Assembly (NCBI GenBank): GCA_911728435.2
Contig: OU452211.1
Location: forward strand, 13,188,428 to 13,252,427
DNA: 64,000 nucleotides
Direction of reading: 5' to 3'
Source: Apoderus coryli
Taxonomy: Eukaryota > Arthropoda > Insecta > Coleoptera > Attelabidae
The position numbers and the translations under genes were made by a program. Positions 1 to 11,121 of the stretch are shown here, one piece after another. Position 1 is the stretch's first letter, and each line of letters begins with the position of its first letter. Under the pieces are notes generated by a model. That model worked only from the letters and a program-made list of their open reading frames with translations, made no database searches and was not told where the DNA came from.

Positions 1-600
1 ATTTTCTATTAATTTCGTTTTGCACAATGTCACATATGTCCTTGATATTTTGATTCAAGTGGCCCTTTATTAAAAAAAAGAGCGGAAATGCTCCGATATT
101 TCGTGCATTTAGGTTTTAAAAAAAATCCAAAGGCAGAGTGGCAGCTAGTGGCAGACAAATGTCACTTTTCTTGAATAAGTAGACAACAATAATCAATATC
201 CAACAAGATTTGTTGCGGAATTCCGTGGAATTTTTTTTGTATCTCTACCAAAATAAATAATATGTTCTTGAAAGGTTTAACTTTTTTTTGTATTTTGTAC
301 TTAAATTATTAATTAGCAATAAATAATTAATTATTATTACTAGCATATTCGAATACTACGTACCTTTCCCTACTTCAGCCATTTTGTTTTATTAAAAATG
401 AATTAAATCTACACTATTTTAGGTACTCGCAAACTAAAGCCTATTTTTAAGCGCATGCGTGTTTAACGATCCCACTTGTTCGAGAGTCACTTTCGTACTG
501 CGTATCGCGGCAGGTCATTGACCTTGAGACGTATGTTTAACGCTACGTGATACTCTACTATGTTGCCGAACTTATGTAATTGTAAAAATCCGCATTTTTA
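1..600. other. Left flank, no complete gene
   Basis: Apart from the possible 19-bp first exon at 364-382 I see no supported coding sequence. 450-560 is less AT-rich than its surroundings and could be promoter sequence for that exon. Confidence 0.4.
364..382 (-). CDS. Possible first coding exon (MAEVGK) of an unidentified gene
   Basis: On the minus strand an ATG in a good eukaryotic start context (ACAAAATGG) opens six codons (M-A-E-V-G-K) and is followed at once by a strong donor, AAAG|GTACGT. To its 5' side (450-560) the sequence is locally CpG-rich, as at many insect promoters. The rest of the gene would lie beyond the left edge. Minus-strand codons at about 1-60 are also open but do not join in phase. 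Chance is a real alternative for so short an exon. Confidence 0.25.
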
Positions 601-639
601 GAAAAACTTTATTAATGGTTTTGACCAGCTATTTAGACT

Positions 640-903
640 TTTGTACCACTGTGTGGCGCCTCAGAATGGAGACAGATTTTTATAAAACAAAAAAAGATAA
701 TAAGAGCAATGATGAGTGTTGCTCCTTCGACATCGTGCAAAAGTTTCTTTAAAAAATTGAAAATAATGACATTTCCATGTCTTTATATATTTTCACTAAT
801 TATTTATACCATTAACCGAGTGGACTGTCGGCGCAGGTCTGATATTCATCGGTATGACACGCGCTCGGGTGGGGACTTGGACGTTCAATTTTCTAGATTA
901 AAG
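640..903 (+). pseudogene. LINE reverse transcriptase C-terminal region, 5' part
   Basis: The frame ending at 903 encodes a stretch typical of the region after the reverse transcriptase domain of jockey/CR1-like non-LTR retrotransposons: an arginine-rich helix near IRAMM, a TFPCLYIF segment and the HRYDTRSGGDLDV motif, corresponding to the common HNYNTR..ND pattern. The same region of the second LINE at 36000-36300 aligns with it. Upstream of about 640 the frame is broken. Translation runs into an inserted DNA transposon at 904 and resumes at 3673, so this is one half of a split LINE 3' end. No catalytic domain is left. Confidence 0.75.
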
Positions 904-3664
904 CAAAGATTAATCTACACAATAGATAGTCAGCCCAATGCATTAAAATCAGAACATCTCTAGGTATGCCTGCCACTACGTGGCGTAGACTAGCGTGTAA
1001 AGCATAGAGCAGTATTGTCACAGCCAGAAACCGTTTTGTAGTTTATTAATATCAAAAACAAAACGCAACGTATAACAATTATTTAGATCATTTGCAACAG
1101 ATATGCACCGGCAATGCTGTATTGTCAGAGAGAGAAATTGATGAAATTCTGTATTAATCTGGAGGGGATACACAGGGTGATTTATTACAAGTACAGTATT
1201 GAAATAAAAGCCTAATCTCTATGAATTAAATTTAATATAATAATATTTAATCCATGTCATACATGTTTCAAGACTAGACCAGTCCCATGATCAGTGGCGA
1301 ACAATCGTTAAATGAAAAGCTTTTAGATAGAAACATACTTTTGACTAAATATTTCACGTAGACAATGTGGCAAAGATGTAACAAGATTGTTGTAGATCTT
1401 ATAATACCTATAATAAAAAAATTATCAGTGCTACCTATATTATATTAGGTATACCTATTATAATAGTCTGTCTCTTCATCAGGTATAAGTTCCACTTTAT
1501 CGGTTTAGGTACTTAAATTTTACTTCTATTTAATGTTTCTTCGGGTAAATAATAAGTTCGGTAGGAATAGGGCTTTGGGTATGAAACAAAAAATATAGAA
1601 AATAGAAATTTGATATAGGGGTAGTTCTAAGCATTTACAAGTTTGTGACGTGTAGCGATTTTCGATGCCGCCCCCGGAGGTATACATGAGGGCGGCGCAA
1701 TGCCGTTTTAAATATCTCGTTTCGCTTTCTTGGAAAATAAAAAATTATAACTGATAACTGAAACTTAGTACTTAATACGTGGGCGTAAGAGGTAAGCTCA
1801 CTTCACAGGTCTCTATTAATGAAAGAAAGTTAACATTTTGAGCATCTGCGTAAAATTAAATGTATCCGTTTGGTGGGTAGTTTTGATTACAATAAGTCGG
1901 TGCCAAGCCCAAGCCCGAAACAAAATAAATCTATATTTACCTACTACCTATTTGGCTTGGTACCGACTATTATGTGCATTGTTGTCTTTTGAATGATATT
2001 TGTATTTTGTTATTTTTCGTATTTTTTATTAGTTCTTTTGACAGCTCTGGTGTCATCAATACACCTGTATCCCGAATTGCACCAAATTGCGATGCTATTG
2101 AACAAGCATATAATCCTAAATATAATATTCTTTTTGAACTACCTGTATCTCGAAAACCAAGCCGTAGCGGACCCATGTACATATGAAATTTGTATCTTAA
2201 AATTAGTCAAAGAATCACCCTTTAAAGTTTGTACAAGTACTTATGCAACACCCTGTATACATAGATACTTTGATTTGCAAATCTGTCAAACTAGGTAATG
2301 CTGTTTTTTTTTATTTACTTTCAAATAAGTATGGTGTTATGTAATTGTAATCAAATTAAATGTTTGGGGATGATATTTACGAGTTTTTTTTTTTATATAG
2401 AGAAACTGTTATTCAGTTTTTAAGGATCAATCTGAAGCAGACGATTGTACTTGTTAAAACATGAAAAAAGTTATTGTCGTGATACTTTTAACACCCTGTT
2501 GGTGGGTTTTTAAAGCTTTTTACGAAACGTGTTAACAATACAATCTACATAAATCGTTAGTTTTTTAAAGTTTTATGATCATTGCACAAAAACCAATATT
2601 AGGGAGACTGTAAGTTTTTTTTTCAATTCGGCGTTGCAGAATTTGAACCTAATTGTGATAATTGTGTTATTTTACTAGTATAGATATTTTTGAGTAAATT
2701 AATTCGGTTATAATCGATGAGTAGAATCTTTGGAGTAAAATACATTTCACAAAAACCCTGAACCATATTTCTCAATAGATTTAAATTTTCACATCCTGCA
2801 TTTCGAAACCGTATTTTTTTAAATAATTATTGTCATGCTGGAAATTTCAAACCTTATTTACTTCAGCAACTTGTAAAAACAACAGCCTTTTTAATATGAA
2901 CATTTCTTAAAATCGATATTACGCGATAACGATGACTTTCTATCAATATCACAGAAGGATACATTTATTACGTATATAATTTGTTAGATTTTACATCTCC
3001 GAATTGAAACACACGCAAAAAATGTGCATAAAAAAGTTAGTGTAGCATTTCACGCCTGTATGCCCCTTTAATTTACCCGCCTCTGAGATTTATTTTTTCA
3101 TAATGTTAACGACAAGTTGAATCTGCTGTTTGAGTTTGATCCTTAAAACTGAATCAGGCAATAACCGGAAGTCCTATCTATAACGCCAAATTTCGTTAAT
3201 TTAAATATAACTTTTTGATGCATCCTTATATCCGAAATTTAAAATTAAATGACTAAAATAATATTATTTTAGTCATTTAAAATTATTGTCTAAAACATTT
3301 AATAAACCAGCCCTGTATATTTATACTCTTATAGTAATTTCTTTTATTTTCGTCCATACACATTAATCTTTGCTTAGATAGGTATACGTATACCATATAA
3401 TTTTAAACAAAAAACACTGCTGCACAGTAGTACATATATGATACCTATAATATAAAAACAAACTCCCACCTCGTAGGGGAAAGTATACTCGTCCTTGTTT
3501 AACATTGCCCATATGATTATTTTATTTCAACACAATACATATAACGCCATCTACAATTTCCATGGTTGCATGTTTTTCTAATAGATGTAGCTCGTGTCGA
3601 GACAGTTTCAATTTTTGTTTTATTTCCCATATACGCTGACTATCTATTGTGTAGATTAATCTTT
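904..3664. mobile_element. hAT-like non-autonomous DNA transposon, copy 1 (2.76 kb)
   Basis: The ends are inverted repeats of about 30 bp: CAAAGATTAATCTACAC on the left, its complement on the right (about 3635-3664), extending to ATAGATAGTCAGC. GATTAAAG occurs directly before (896-903) and directly after (3665-3672), an 8-bp target duplication as expected for hAT elements; with symmetric CAAAG/CTTTG ends it can also be read as 7 bp. The insertion splits a LINE reading frame, which gives an independent proof of the borders. Open frames inside (for example 1974-2298) resemble nothing I recognise and no transposase is evident. A second copy lies at 29399-32573. Confidence 0.72.
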
Positions 3665-3672
3665 GATTAAAG

Positions 3673-4031
3673 ATAGGGCAGAACAATCCCAAGATCCTCG
3701 GAGCGAAATGTATTAACCAGTTAGTCAAACTCAATCCTGATTTTGACGTAAACATGTCTAGAACTAATTTTAAACAAAAGTTAAAAAAATTTCTGTGTGG
3801 CAGGTGCTATTATTCGCTCGACGAATTCTTTAGTGACAAATAATTCTGATGTGATTTAGTATAATGAGATAATATAGACATGTGATTGATGTAAATGTGT
3901 GTTGTTTGTTGAAGAGAAACTTGTATTTGTTTTTATTGTAGCAATCTGAATTGACGATCCCATAATGTAAAGCATTGTAATTATTGTTTTATGTTCTGTG
4001 GAATTAATAAAGTTATTTATTATTATTATGA
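3673..4031 (+). pseudogene. LINE C-terminus and 3' end, distal half
   Basis: Codons from 3673 to the stop at 3841-3843 continue the frame that is broken at 903. They carry the usual last segment of LINE ORF2 proteins (LGAKCINQL, then an FKQKLKKFL helix and a YYSLDEFF ending). The 3' UTR ends with AATAAAG near 4006 and a short TTAT/TAT repeat tail at about 4013-4031, the microsatellite tail common in insect LINEs. Non-functional fragment. Confidence 0.75.
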
Positions 4032-4236
4032 TTACTAGAATAAAATATAGTTTTTTTGAAAAAAATCTGTTTCCGTTATTTTTGTCCACTTAGCAAAAGA
4101 ACATGCAGTAGTGAAAGTGTTAACATTAGTACAGTACATTACTTCTTGGTTACCGCCCCGTTCTTGGAACATTATACGCCAAAATTTACTTTCATCTCAA
4201 ATAAAACCATAAAAATGTTAATAAAAAAAAAAACAA

Positions 4237-4242
4237 TTTATT
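4237..4242 (-). terminator. Polyadenylation signal of Nup43
   Basis: AATAAA on the minus strand, about 37 nt after the TGA at 4279-4281. This is the first such hexamer downstream of the stop. Confidence 0.6.
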
Positions 4243-4278
4243 TAGTAGTGAGAACAAAACAAACCAGAGTCAATTCGT

Positions 4279-7200
4279 TCATACATTCAATCCATTAACC
4301 AAATACATCGCCTCATTATCACATCCACACAACACTCTGTCCCTATTCAAATCCAACGAATTCACCGCTTTGCTCAAGGCAGGCATTAACGTAAACACCT
4401 CCAGTTTGTTCCTCACATTGTCCGGTGCCAACCAAACGTTTGCATTGCCGATGGTTGTACTTTCGTTGTCCTCATCAGCGATGGACATGTAGTTATTGAG
4501 CAATTGCATACCGCCTGGATTGGTGGGTTGAGTGGACCAGTGCCATAATTCGCCCGCTGAGGAACAGCTGAATAAATGATCAGGTTGGCTAGGGTGGAAT
4601 TTCAGTTCATTGATGGCACCTTCGTGAGCACTGAGCACGTTTGCCGGGTATACATTGTTACGAAGGTCCCAAGTGGTGAGCGAACCTAGAAGAGAATAGA
4701 TTATTTTATTTTTATTTATTCATTTACGGACTTAAGTCCATTATACAAAACACAAATATAAATTTAATTACATCAAGATTACAGAACCATAAAAACAATA
4801 ATTCAATAATAAGCATACAGCTACAAAAATTTAAATATCTTGAAGAGCTGAACATAAAAATGAAATATCAAACAATAGCACATTAATAACAATAAACTGT
4901 TGCTTCCGAGGCACGAATAGCTCTCCATATTTAAGTGTAAAAGTAATAATTTATGACCTTTTTGTCATTTATCTAAATTTGATAAATTTTTGTTTTGTTT
5001 TAGAAATCAGCTATTTTTTTTTAAGTATCGGGTTTTGTGCCTTTTTCTTCTCTTTGGAGGCACTATTTATACGCAGATATTTTATATTTCAGATCTAGGC
5101 CAAGTTCTTGTACGCAAAATAATTGATTTTTTTTTAGTTTTATTATAAAATTTATTTTGCCCCCTTTTCTACTATTTACGAACGCCTATGTAAACAAAAT
5201 TGTTATGCTGCAGGTTGTAGGTTATCCGTTAAGTGGTTTTTGAGTTATCACGGATACAATTTTTTCCTGACCCTTTTATAGAATTTTCACGGACGCCTAT
5301 GGAACATTAATTTTTGTCGTGTATTTTTAACACCAATTCAACTAGTTAAATATAAAATTTTTTACATTTTAATTTTTTTTTCATTTTACCCCTTTTTTTT
5401 ACTATTTACGAACGCCTATGTAAATAAAAATTTTATGCTGCATTTTTTAGGTTATCTTATATGAAAGCTATATACAATTAGCCAATTTTTCTGGTATATT
5501 TGGGAAACATTTTTTTTTTTCGTTTTTGACTCTTTTTTTAACACTATTTTCGAACGCCTGTGTGAACTAATTCTTTTATGTAACATTTTTTAGGTTATAT
5601 TCTATCACAACTATAAAAAATTATTCAATATTTCGGATAAGTTTAAGAACTATGATTTTCTAAATTTTTGAAACCTCTTTTAAACCCGTTGCCTACGCTC
5701 AATGTTAATCACCACCTATAATTATCCTGTAGTATTTTCGTACCAAATGTGGTTAAAATCCGTTAAGTGGTTTTTGAGTTATCACGGATACAAATTTTTT
5801 CTGACCCTTTTATAGAATTTTTACGGACGCCTATGGTACATTAATTTTTGTCGTGTATTTTTAACACCAATTCAACTAGTTAAATATAAAATTTTTTAAT
5901 TTTAATTTTTTTTTCATTTTACCCCTTTTTTTTACTATTTACGAACGCCTATGTAAATAAAAATTTTATGCTGCATTTTTTAGGTTATCTTATATGAAAG
6001 CTATATATAATTAGCCAATTTTTCTGGTATATTTGGGAAACGTTTTTTTTTTTCGTTTTTGACCCTTTTTTTAAACTATTTTCGAACGCCTGTGTGAACC
6101 AATTCTTTTATGGAATATTTTTTAGCTTATATTGTATCACAACTATGAAAAATTATTCCATATTTCGAATAAGTTTAGGAAATATATATTTTTTATGTTT
6201 TGACCCCTTTTCCACTATTTACGAACGCCTATGAAAATAAGTTATTCATGACACATTTTATAGGTTATATTCTATCAAAACTATCAATAACTAGTTAATA
6301 TTTCTGCTATTTTTAAGAAATACGTTTTTTTTTAATCTTTTTTACCCCATTTTACACTATTTTCGAACGCCCATGTGGTCTAATATTTTATGTTCAATAT
6401 TTTAGGTTATATTCAATTAAATGCGTAAAAAATTATCCAGTATTTCGGATAAGTTTAAGAACTATGAATTTTTTAACCCTCTTTTAAACCCTTTGCCTAC
6501 GCTCATTGTTTCCCAAAATCTAATCAGCTCCTTGCCATGTCCAATAGTATTTTTGTACCAAATTTGGTTAAAATCTGTTAAGCAGTTTTTGCGTTTTCGT
6601 GGATACAGACAGACAGACATACAGACAGACAGACATTTTTTTAAAACTACTTATTAGCTCTCCATATCATATATGTAATATATGTATATATGGAGACTAT
6701 TAGTTTCATGAAAAAATTTTTTTTTTATTTCCCCGGAAATACTTCTTTTTGGTCATTTTATACATAAATAAATAGTTTTAAAAAAATGTCTGTCTGTATC
6801 CACGAAAACGCAAAAACCGCTTAACAGATTTTAACCAAATTTGGTACAAAAATACTATTGGACATGGCAAGGAGCTGATTAGATTTTGGGAAACAATGAG
6901 CGTAGGCAAAGGGTTTAAAAGAGGGTTCAAAAATTAAAAAAATTCATAGTTCTTAAACTTATACGAAATACTGCATAATTTTTTACGCATTTAATTGAAT
7001 ATAACCTAAAATATTGAACATAAAATATTAGACCACATTGGCGTTCGAAAATAGTGTAAAATGGGGTAAAAAAGATTTAAAAAAAAACGTATTTCTTAAA
7101 AATAGCAGAAATATTAACTAGTTATTTATACTTTTGATAGAATATAACCTATAAAATGTGTCATGAATAACTTATTTTCATAGGCGTTCCTAAATAGTGG

Positions 7201-10200
7201 AAAAGGGATCAAAACATAAAAAAAAATATATATCCTAAACTTATTCGAAATATGGAATAACTTTTCATAGCTGTGATACAATATAAGCTAAAAAATATTC
7301 CATAAAAGAATTGGTTCACACAGGCGTTCGAAAATAGTTTAAAAAAGGGTCAAAAACGAAAAAAAAAAACGTTTCCCAAATATACCAGAAAATTGGCTAA
7401 TTATATATAGCTTTGATATAAGATAACCTAAAAAATGCAGCATAAAATTTTTATTCACATAGGCGTTCGTAAATAGTAGAAAAAGGGGTAAAATAAAATG
7501 TAAAATTTTTTATATTTAACTAGATGAATGAATACACGACAAAAATTAATGTACCATAGGCGTCCGTGAAAATTTTATAAAAGGGTCAGAAATTGTTTTT
7601 ATCCGTGATAACTCAAAAACCACTTAACGGATTTTAACCACATTTGGTACGAAAATACTACAGGCTATTTATAGGTGGTGATTAACATTGAGCGTAGGCA
7701 AGGGGTTTAAAAGAGGGTTCAAAAATTAAAAAAATCATAGTTCTTAAACTTATCCGAAATATTGAATAATTTTTTATAGTTGTGATAGAATATAACCTAA
7801 AAAATGTTACATAAGAGAATTAGTTCACACGGGCGTTCGAAAATAGTGTTAAAAAAGGGTCAAAAACGAAAAAAAAATGTTTCCCAAATATACCAGGAAA
7901 ATTGGCTAATTATATATAGCTTTGATATAAGATAACATAAAAAATGCAGCATAAAATTTTTATTTACATAGGCGTTCGTAAATAGTAAAAAAAGGGGTAA
8001 AATGAAAAAAAAATTAAAATGTAAAAATTTTTATATTTAACTAGTTGAATTGGTGTTACAAATACACGAGAAAAATTAATGTTCCATAGGCGTCCGTGAA
8101 AATTCTATAAAAGGGTCAGAAAAAATTTGTATCCGTGATAACTCAAAAACCACTTAACGGATAACCTACAACATGCAGCATAACAATTTTGTTTACATAG
8201 GCGTTCGTAAATAGTAGAAAAGGGGGCAAAATAAATTTTATAATAAAACTAGAAAAAATCAATTATTTTGCGTACAAGAACTTGGCCTAGATCTGAAATA
8301 TAAAATATCTGCGTATAAATAATGCCTCCAAAGAGAAGAAAAAGGCACAAAATCCGATACAAAAAAAAAAATAGCTGATGTCTAAAACCAAACAAAAATT
8401 TATTAAATTTAGATAAATGTTAAAAAGGTCATAAAATTATTACTTTTACACTTAAATATGGAGAGCTATTCGTGCCTCGAGGGCAACAGTTTATTTATGT
8501 ATAAAATGACCAAAAACAAGTATTTCCGGTGAAATTAAAAAAAAATTTTTTTTCATGAAACTAATATATATACATATATTACATATATGATATGGAGAGC
8601 TACAAATTAACAAAGGAACCAACCAATTTAAAGAATTGCCTTTGGTGATTTTATAACAACTAGTATTTACCCATTTCATCACCAGCTATCACCAAATGCC
8701 GCTGCGTCGGATGATATGCCAAACAAGTCGGCGTTACAATGTCACCACTCAACATAATTGTACTTTTTGGTTTTGTACCAATTCCAACACCATTCTGATT
8801 CTCATTTGCAGACATACGCAGGTCCCATATTTTCATTTGGCCACGCATATTACTGACCAACACTTCATTGTGTTTCAAAAAAGTGACACAATGCAGGGAA
8901 CAACTGTCCGCATTGTCTACAACAACAATAAAGTATGTATTAGGAATATGAAACATGACGTACCTAATTTTTATGTAATGATGATTCCATCATGATTTTC
9001 TTTGCATTTTGCATTAACCGTAGTAAAACTCAACAAATAGGATATCATAAGAAACATTTCCGACTCGAGTCGACTTTAGGGACAGTGGAATCTTCTGGTT
9101 TCTTCGTATTTATTAGAAAGACAGCATTTGAAATAGTACATTTCAAAAAAAAAATCTGCGGTAAAACCATTATTAAAGCCAAAAATCAAAATTTAAGTCC
9201 CATAAAAATACACTTTTTCACCTTTTACACACATAGTAATTTGTCATTTTTTCTATAAAGATTGAATCAAAATATGTTATTTTAACACTAATTTATCTTC
9301 CATAGGCGTTTATTTACCTAATTAATGCACCAGTGTTTAATAAAACACATAAAACAAATTTGCAATCTAAAAAATAAAATAGTATGTAAAATATAAACAA
9401 ATTGTTAAATTTTAGTAATAGGTTAATTTCTTTTTCCATCGAAGTGAAGTTAGCTGTGTACGAAATATTCGATATTAGTACTGGTCTTTCATACCGCGAC
9501 GTTGCCAGTTATAATTTTAGAACAAAGTAGATAGTTGGATAGTTTTGATTTTATAACTAATATTTTTTAACTTTTGTATTTATAATTTTAGAATAAAGTA
9601 GGTAGGTAGTTGGAGTAGTTGAGTACGAGCACAAGACGGGGAAAGTCGTCGGTAAGGGAAAAGCACTGATCTGAGGCGCTCCATAACGGGCGTTGGTCGA
9701 GGATGTTATGATTCGGAAAGTGCGTATACTGTTAGTCGTATCATTGTGTTTATATAATATAGTGTGTCAGCGCTTGGTTAGTACCATCATATAACAACAG
9801 ACGGCGTTATCAACTTCAGTCGTTCATTAATAAATTTCTGGTATATGATAACGCCATCTGTTGTTAGTTGACAGGTACTATCCAAGCGCTGACACACTAT
9901 ATTATAATTAACACAATGGTCGTATTCAACGTCTGTTTTTTTAAATATATGTAATGGTAACTTATTATTACAATCTGGCAACATTGCAACATTACTAATC
10001 TCCAATATTTTTTACGCACCAAACTTCACTTCCTTGGTCTAATTTAGAATTCTGTTTACATTTTACACACTATTTTATTTTTTTAGATTGTAAATGTGTT
10101 GTATGTGTTTTATTAAACATTGGTGCATTAGTTAGGTAAATAAATGACTATAGAAGATAATCTATTGTTAAAATATCATATTTTTCTTCAATCTTCATGG

Positions 10201-11121
10201 AAAAAGTGACAATATTACCAGGCATGTAATAGGTGAAAAAGTCCAATTTTATGGGAATTAAATTTTGATTTTTGGCTTTAATAATGGTTTTACCGCAGAT
10301 TTTTTTTTTAAATATACTATTTCAAGTGCTGTCTTTCTAATAATAAAAAAAAAATCATAAGATTCCACTGTCCCTAAAGTCGACTCGACCCCATTTCCTT
10401 CTTAAATGATATAGGTAGGTATCACTTGAGCCCATTTTCCAACAGAAATATTAAATGTGTGATTGCCTCCTGATGGGGAATTAAATAATATAGCATGTAC
10501 AATTACAAAATTGTTCGTGTTTGTAAAGAATACATAATTAAGTGACTTACCAATGGTACTAACTACCTTGGAATGTTGAATGTTCAACACATTCAATCGA
10601 CCATCCTCACCGATTGTTACCACATCATTTTCATGCACTGCAAATGCGGTACATGCGCTAGATTCGTTATTCTGGAAATGATGAATGTTACGCCATGTTT
10701 GCACATTTTCTAATGTTAGGTCAGTGTCATTATTGAAATGCGATTTAACGTTAAGGAGTTCCAATGAACCGGACGAGGAACTGCTCAAGAAATAATCTTG
10801 GTTGACAAACTGGAAATAAATCGAACATTCTGTTTCATAATAAGTAGGTATTCGATTTGTTTTGTAGTTTACCTGAATTTCAGTAACATCGCCACAACTG
10901 TCATGGGTAGCCACGTTAAATGGATAAACATCATCATCGTCTGCACTTTCACAAAATGTCCATAATTTAATTGTATTTCGGTAATTGTCGTAGCTACCGG
11001 TCACAAACACATTTGCATAATTAAAGGTATTTGGTCGCCAACGTATTTTCTTTACTTTCTCTGATACAAAAGTCCCTTGAAGACTATGTGCTAATGCTAT
11101 ATTGGATGTAGATTCAGACAT
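4279..11121 (-). CDS. Nup43: Nucleoporin Nup43 (WD40 subunit of the Nup107-160 / Y complex)
   Basis: Four exons: 11121-10873, 10809-10551, 8916-8671 and 4685-4279, with GT-AG introns of 63, 1634 and 3985 bp, giving 386 aa (human NUP43 is 380). The start FVSEKVKKIRWRP with FVTGSYDN, the TIGEDGRLNVL blade, the exon 2/3 joint giving STIDNADSCSLHCVTFL, KIWDLR, LSAHEGAINELKFHPSQPDH and LWHWS follow the vertebrate protein in order, so all seven blades are covered. Known role: a beta-propeller of the nuclear-pore outer-ring scaffold, also at kinetochores in vertebrates. Intron 1 is a multiple of three and lacks stops. Introns 2 and 3 hold large inverted-repeat elements. A polyadenylation signal (AATAAA, plus coordinates 4237-4242) follows the stop. 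The start is the only ATG before the conserved N-terminus. Confidence 0.93.
5171..6420 (+). repeat. Diverged tandem units of about 140 bp inside the foldback arm
   Basis: The motif ACTATTT[A/T]CGAACGCC followed 30-45 bp later by TTAGGTTAT recurs at 5171, 5401, 5543, 5934, 6075, 6214 and 6356, with steps of 139-142 bp between direct neighbours. A variant (ACGGACGCCTATGG) stands about 116 bp before two of them. A longer block starting near 5225 is repeated near 5757 (period about 533 bp). The opposite arm carries the complement. Confidence 0.7.
6601..6636 (+). repeat. CAGA microsatellite near the foldback centre
   Basis: Short run of ACAGACAGAC units. Shortened forms occur at the same place in the related copies (about 30594-30608 and 48550). 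Confidence 0.7.
9065..10388. mobile_element. 1.3-kb MITE-like element with about 330-bp terminal inverted repeats, in Nup43 intron 2
   Basis: The left end begins TCGAGTCGACTTTAGGG and the right end (to 10388) is its complement. Complementarity continues inward with small indels to about 9400 on the left and 10060 on the right. No convincing target duplication is visible. The centre has a second, separate palindrome at about 9752-9905. The short open frame at 9787-10005 (minus) crosses that palindrome and is not a credible gene. Confidence 0.75.
9752..9905. repeat. Nested palindrome
   Basis: Arms of about 57 bp: AATATAGTGTGTCAGCGCTT on the left and its complement at the right end, with two small mismatched patches, around a loop of about 40 bp. 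It may be an independent small MITE inserted in the larger element. Confidence 0.7.

Larger units (their letters stand above)
4890..8605. mobile_element. Foldback element of inverted copies inside Nup43 intron 3
   Basis: Two arms of about 1.75 kb (about 4893-6655 and 6775-8500) are near-complementary through their whole length. The outer ends read TAAACTGTTGC...GGCACGAATAGCTCTCC on the left and their complement at about 8463-8503. The middle and the right edge each carry a terminal module starting AGCTCTCCATATCATATATG (6657 on, and inverted up to 8602), so 6657-8602 may be one complete element with about 110-bp terminal inverted repeats and 4893-6655 a second, inverted and truncated copy. No protein-coding capacity is visible. 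Related copies lie at 30468-31519 and 47119-48692. Confidence 0.75.

Noticed and set aside
1..62. Minus-strand open codons as a second exon after MAEVGK
   Set aside because: The only nearby AG joins in the wrong phase and reaches a stop.
1970..2298. Overlapping sense and antisense frames in the hAT-like element
   Set aside because: No similarity to transposases; absent from the second copy, where this part is replaced.
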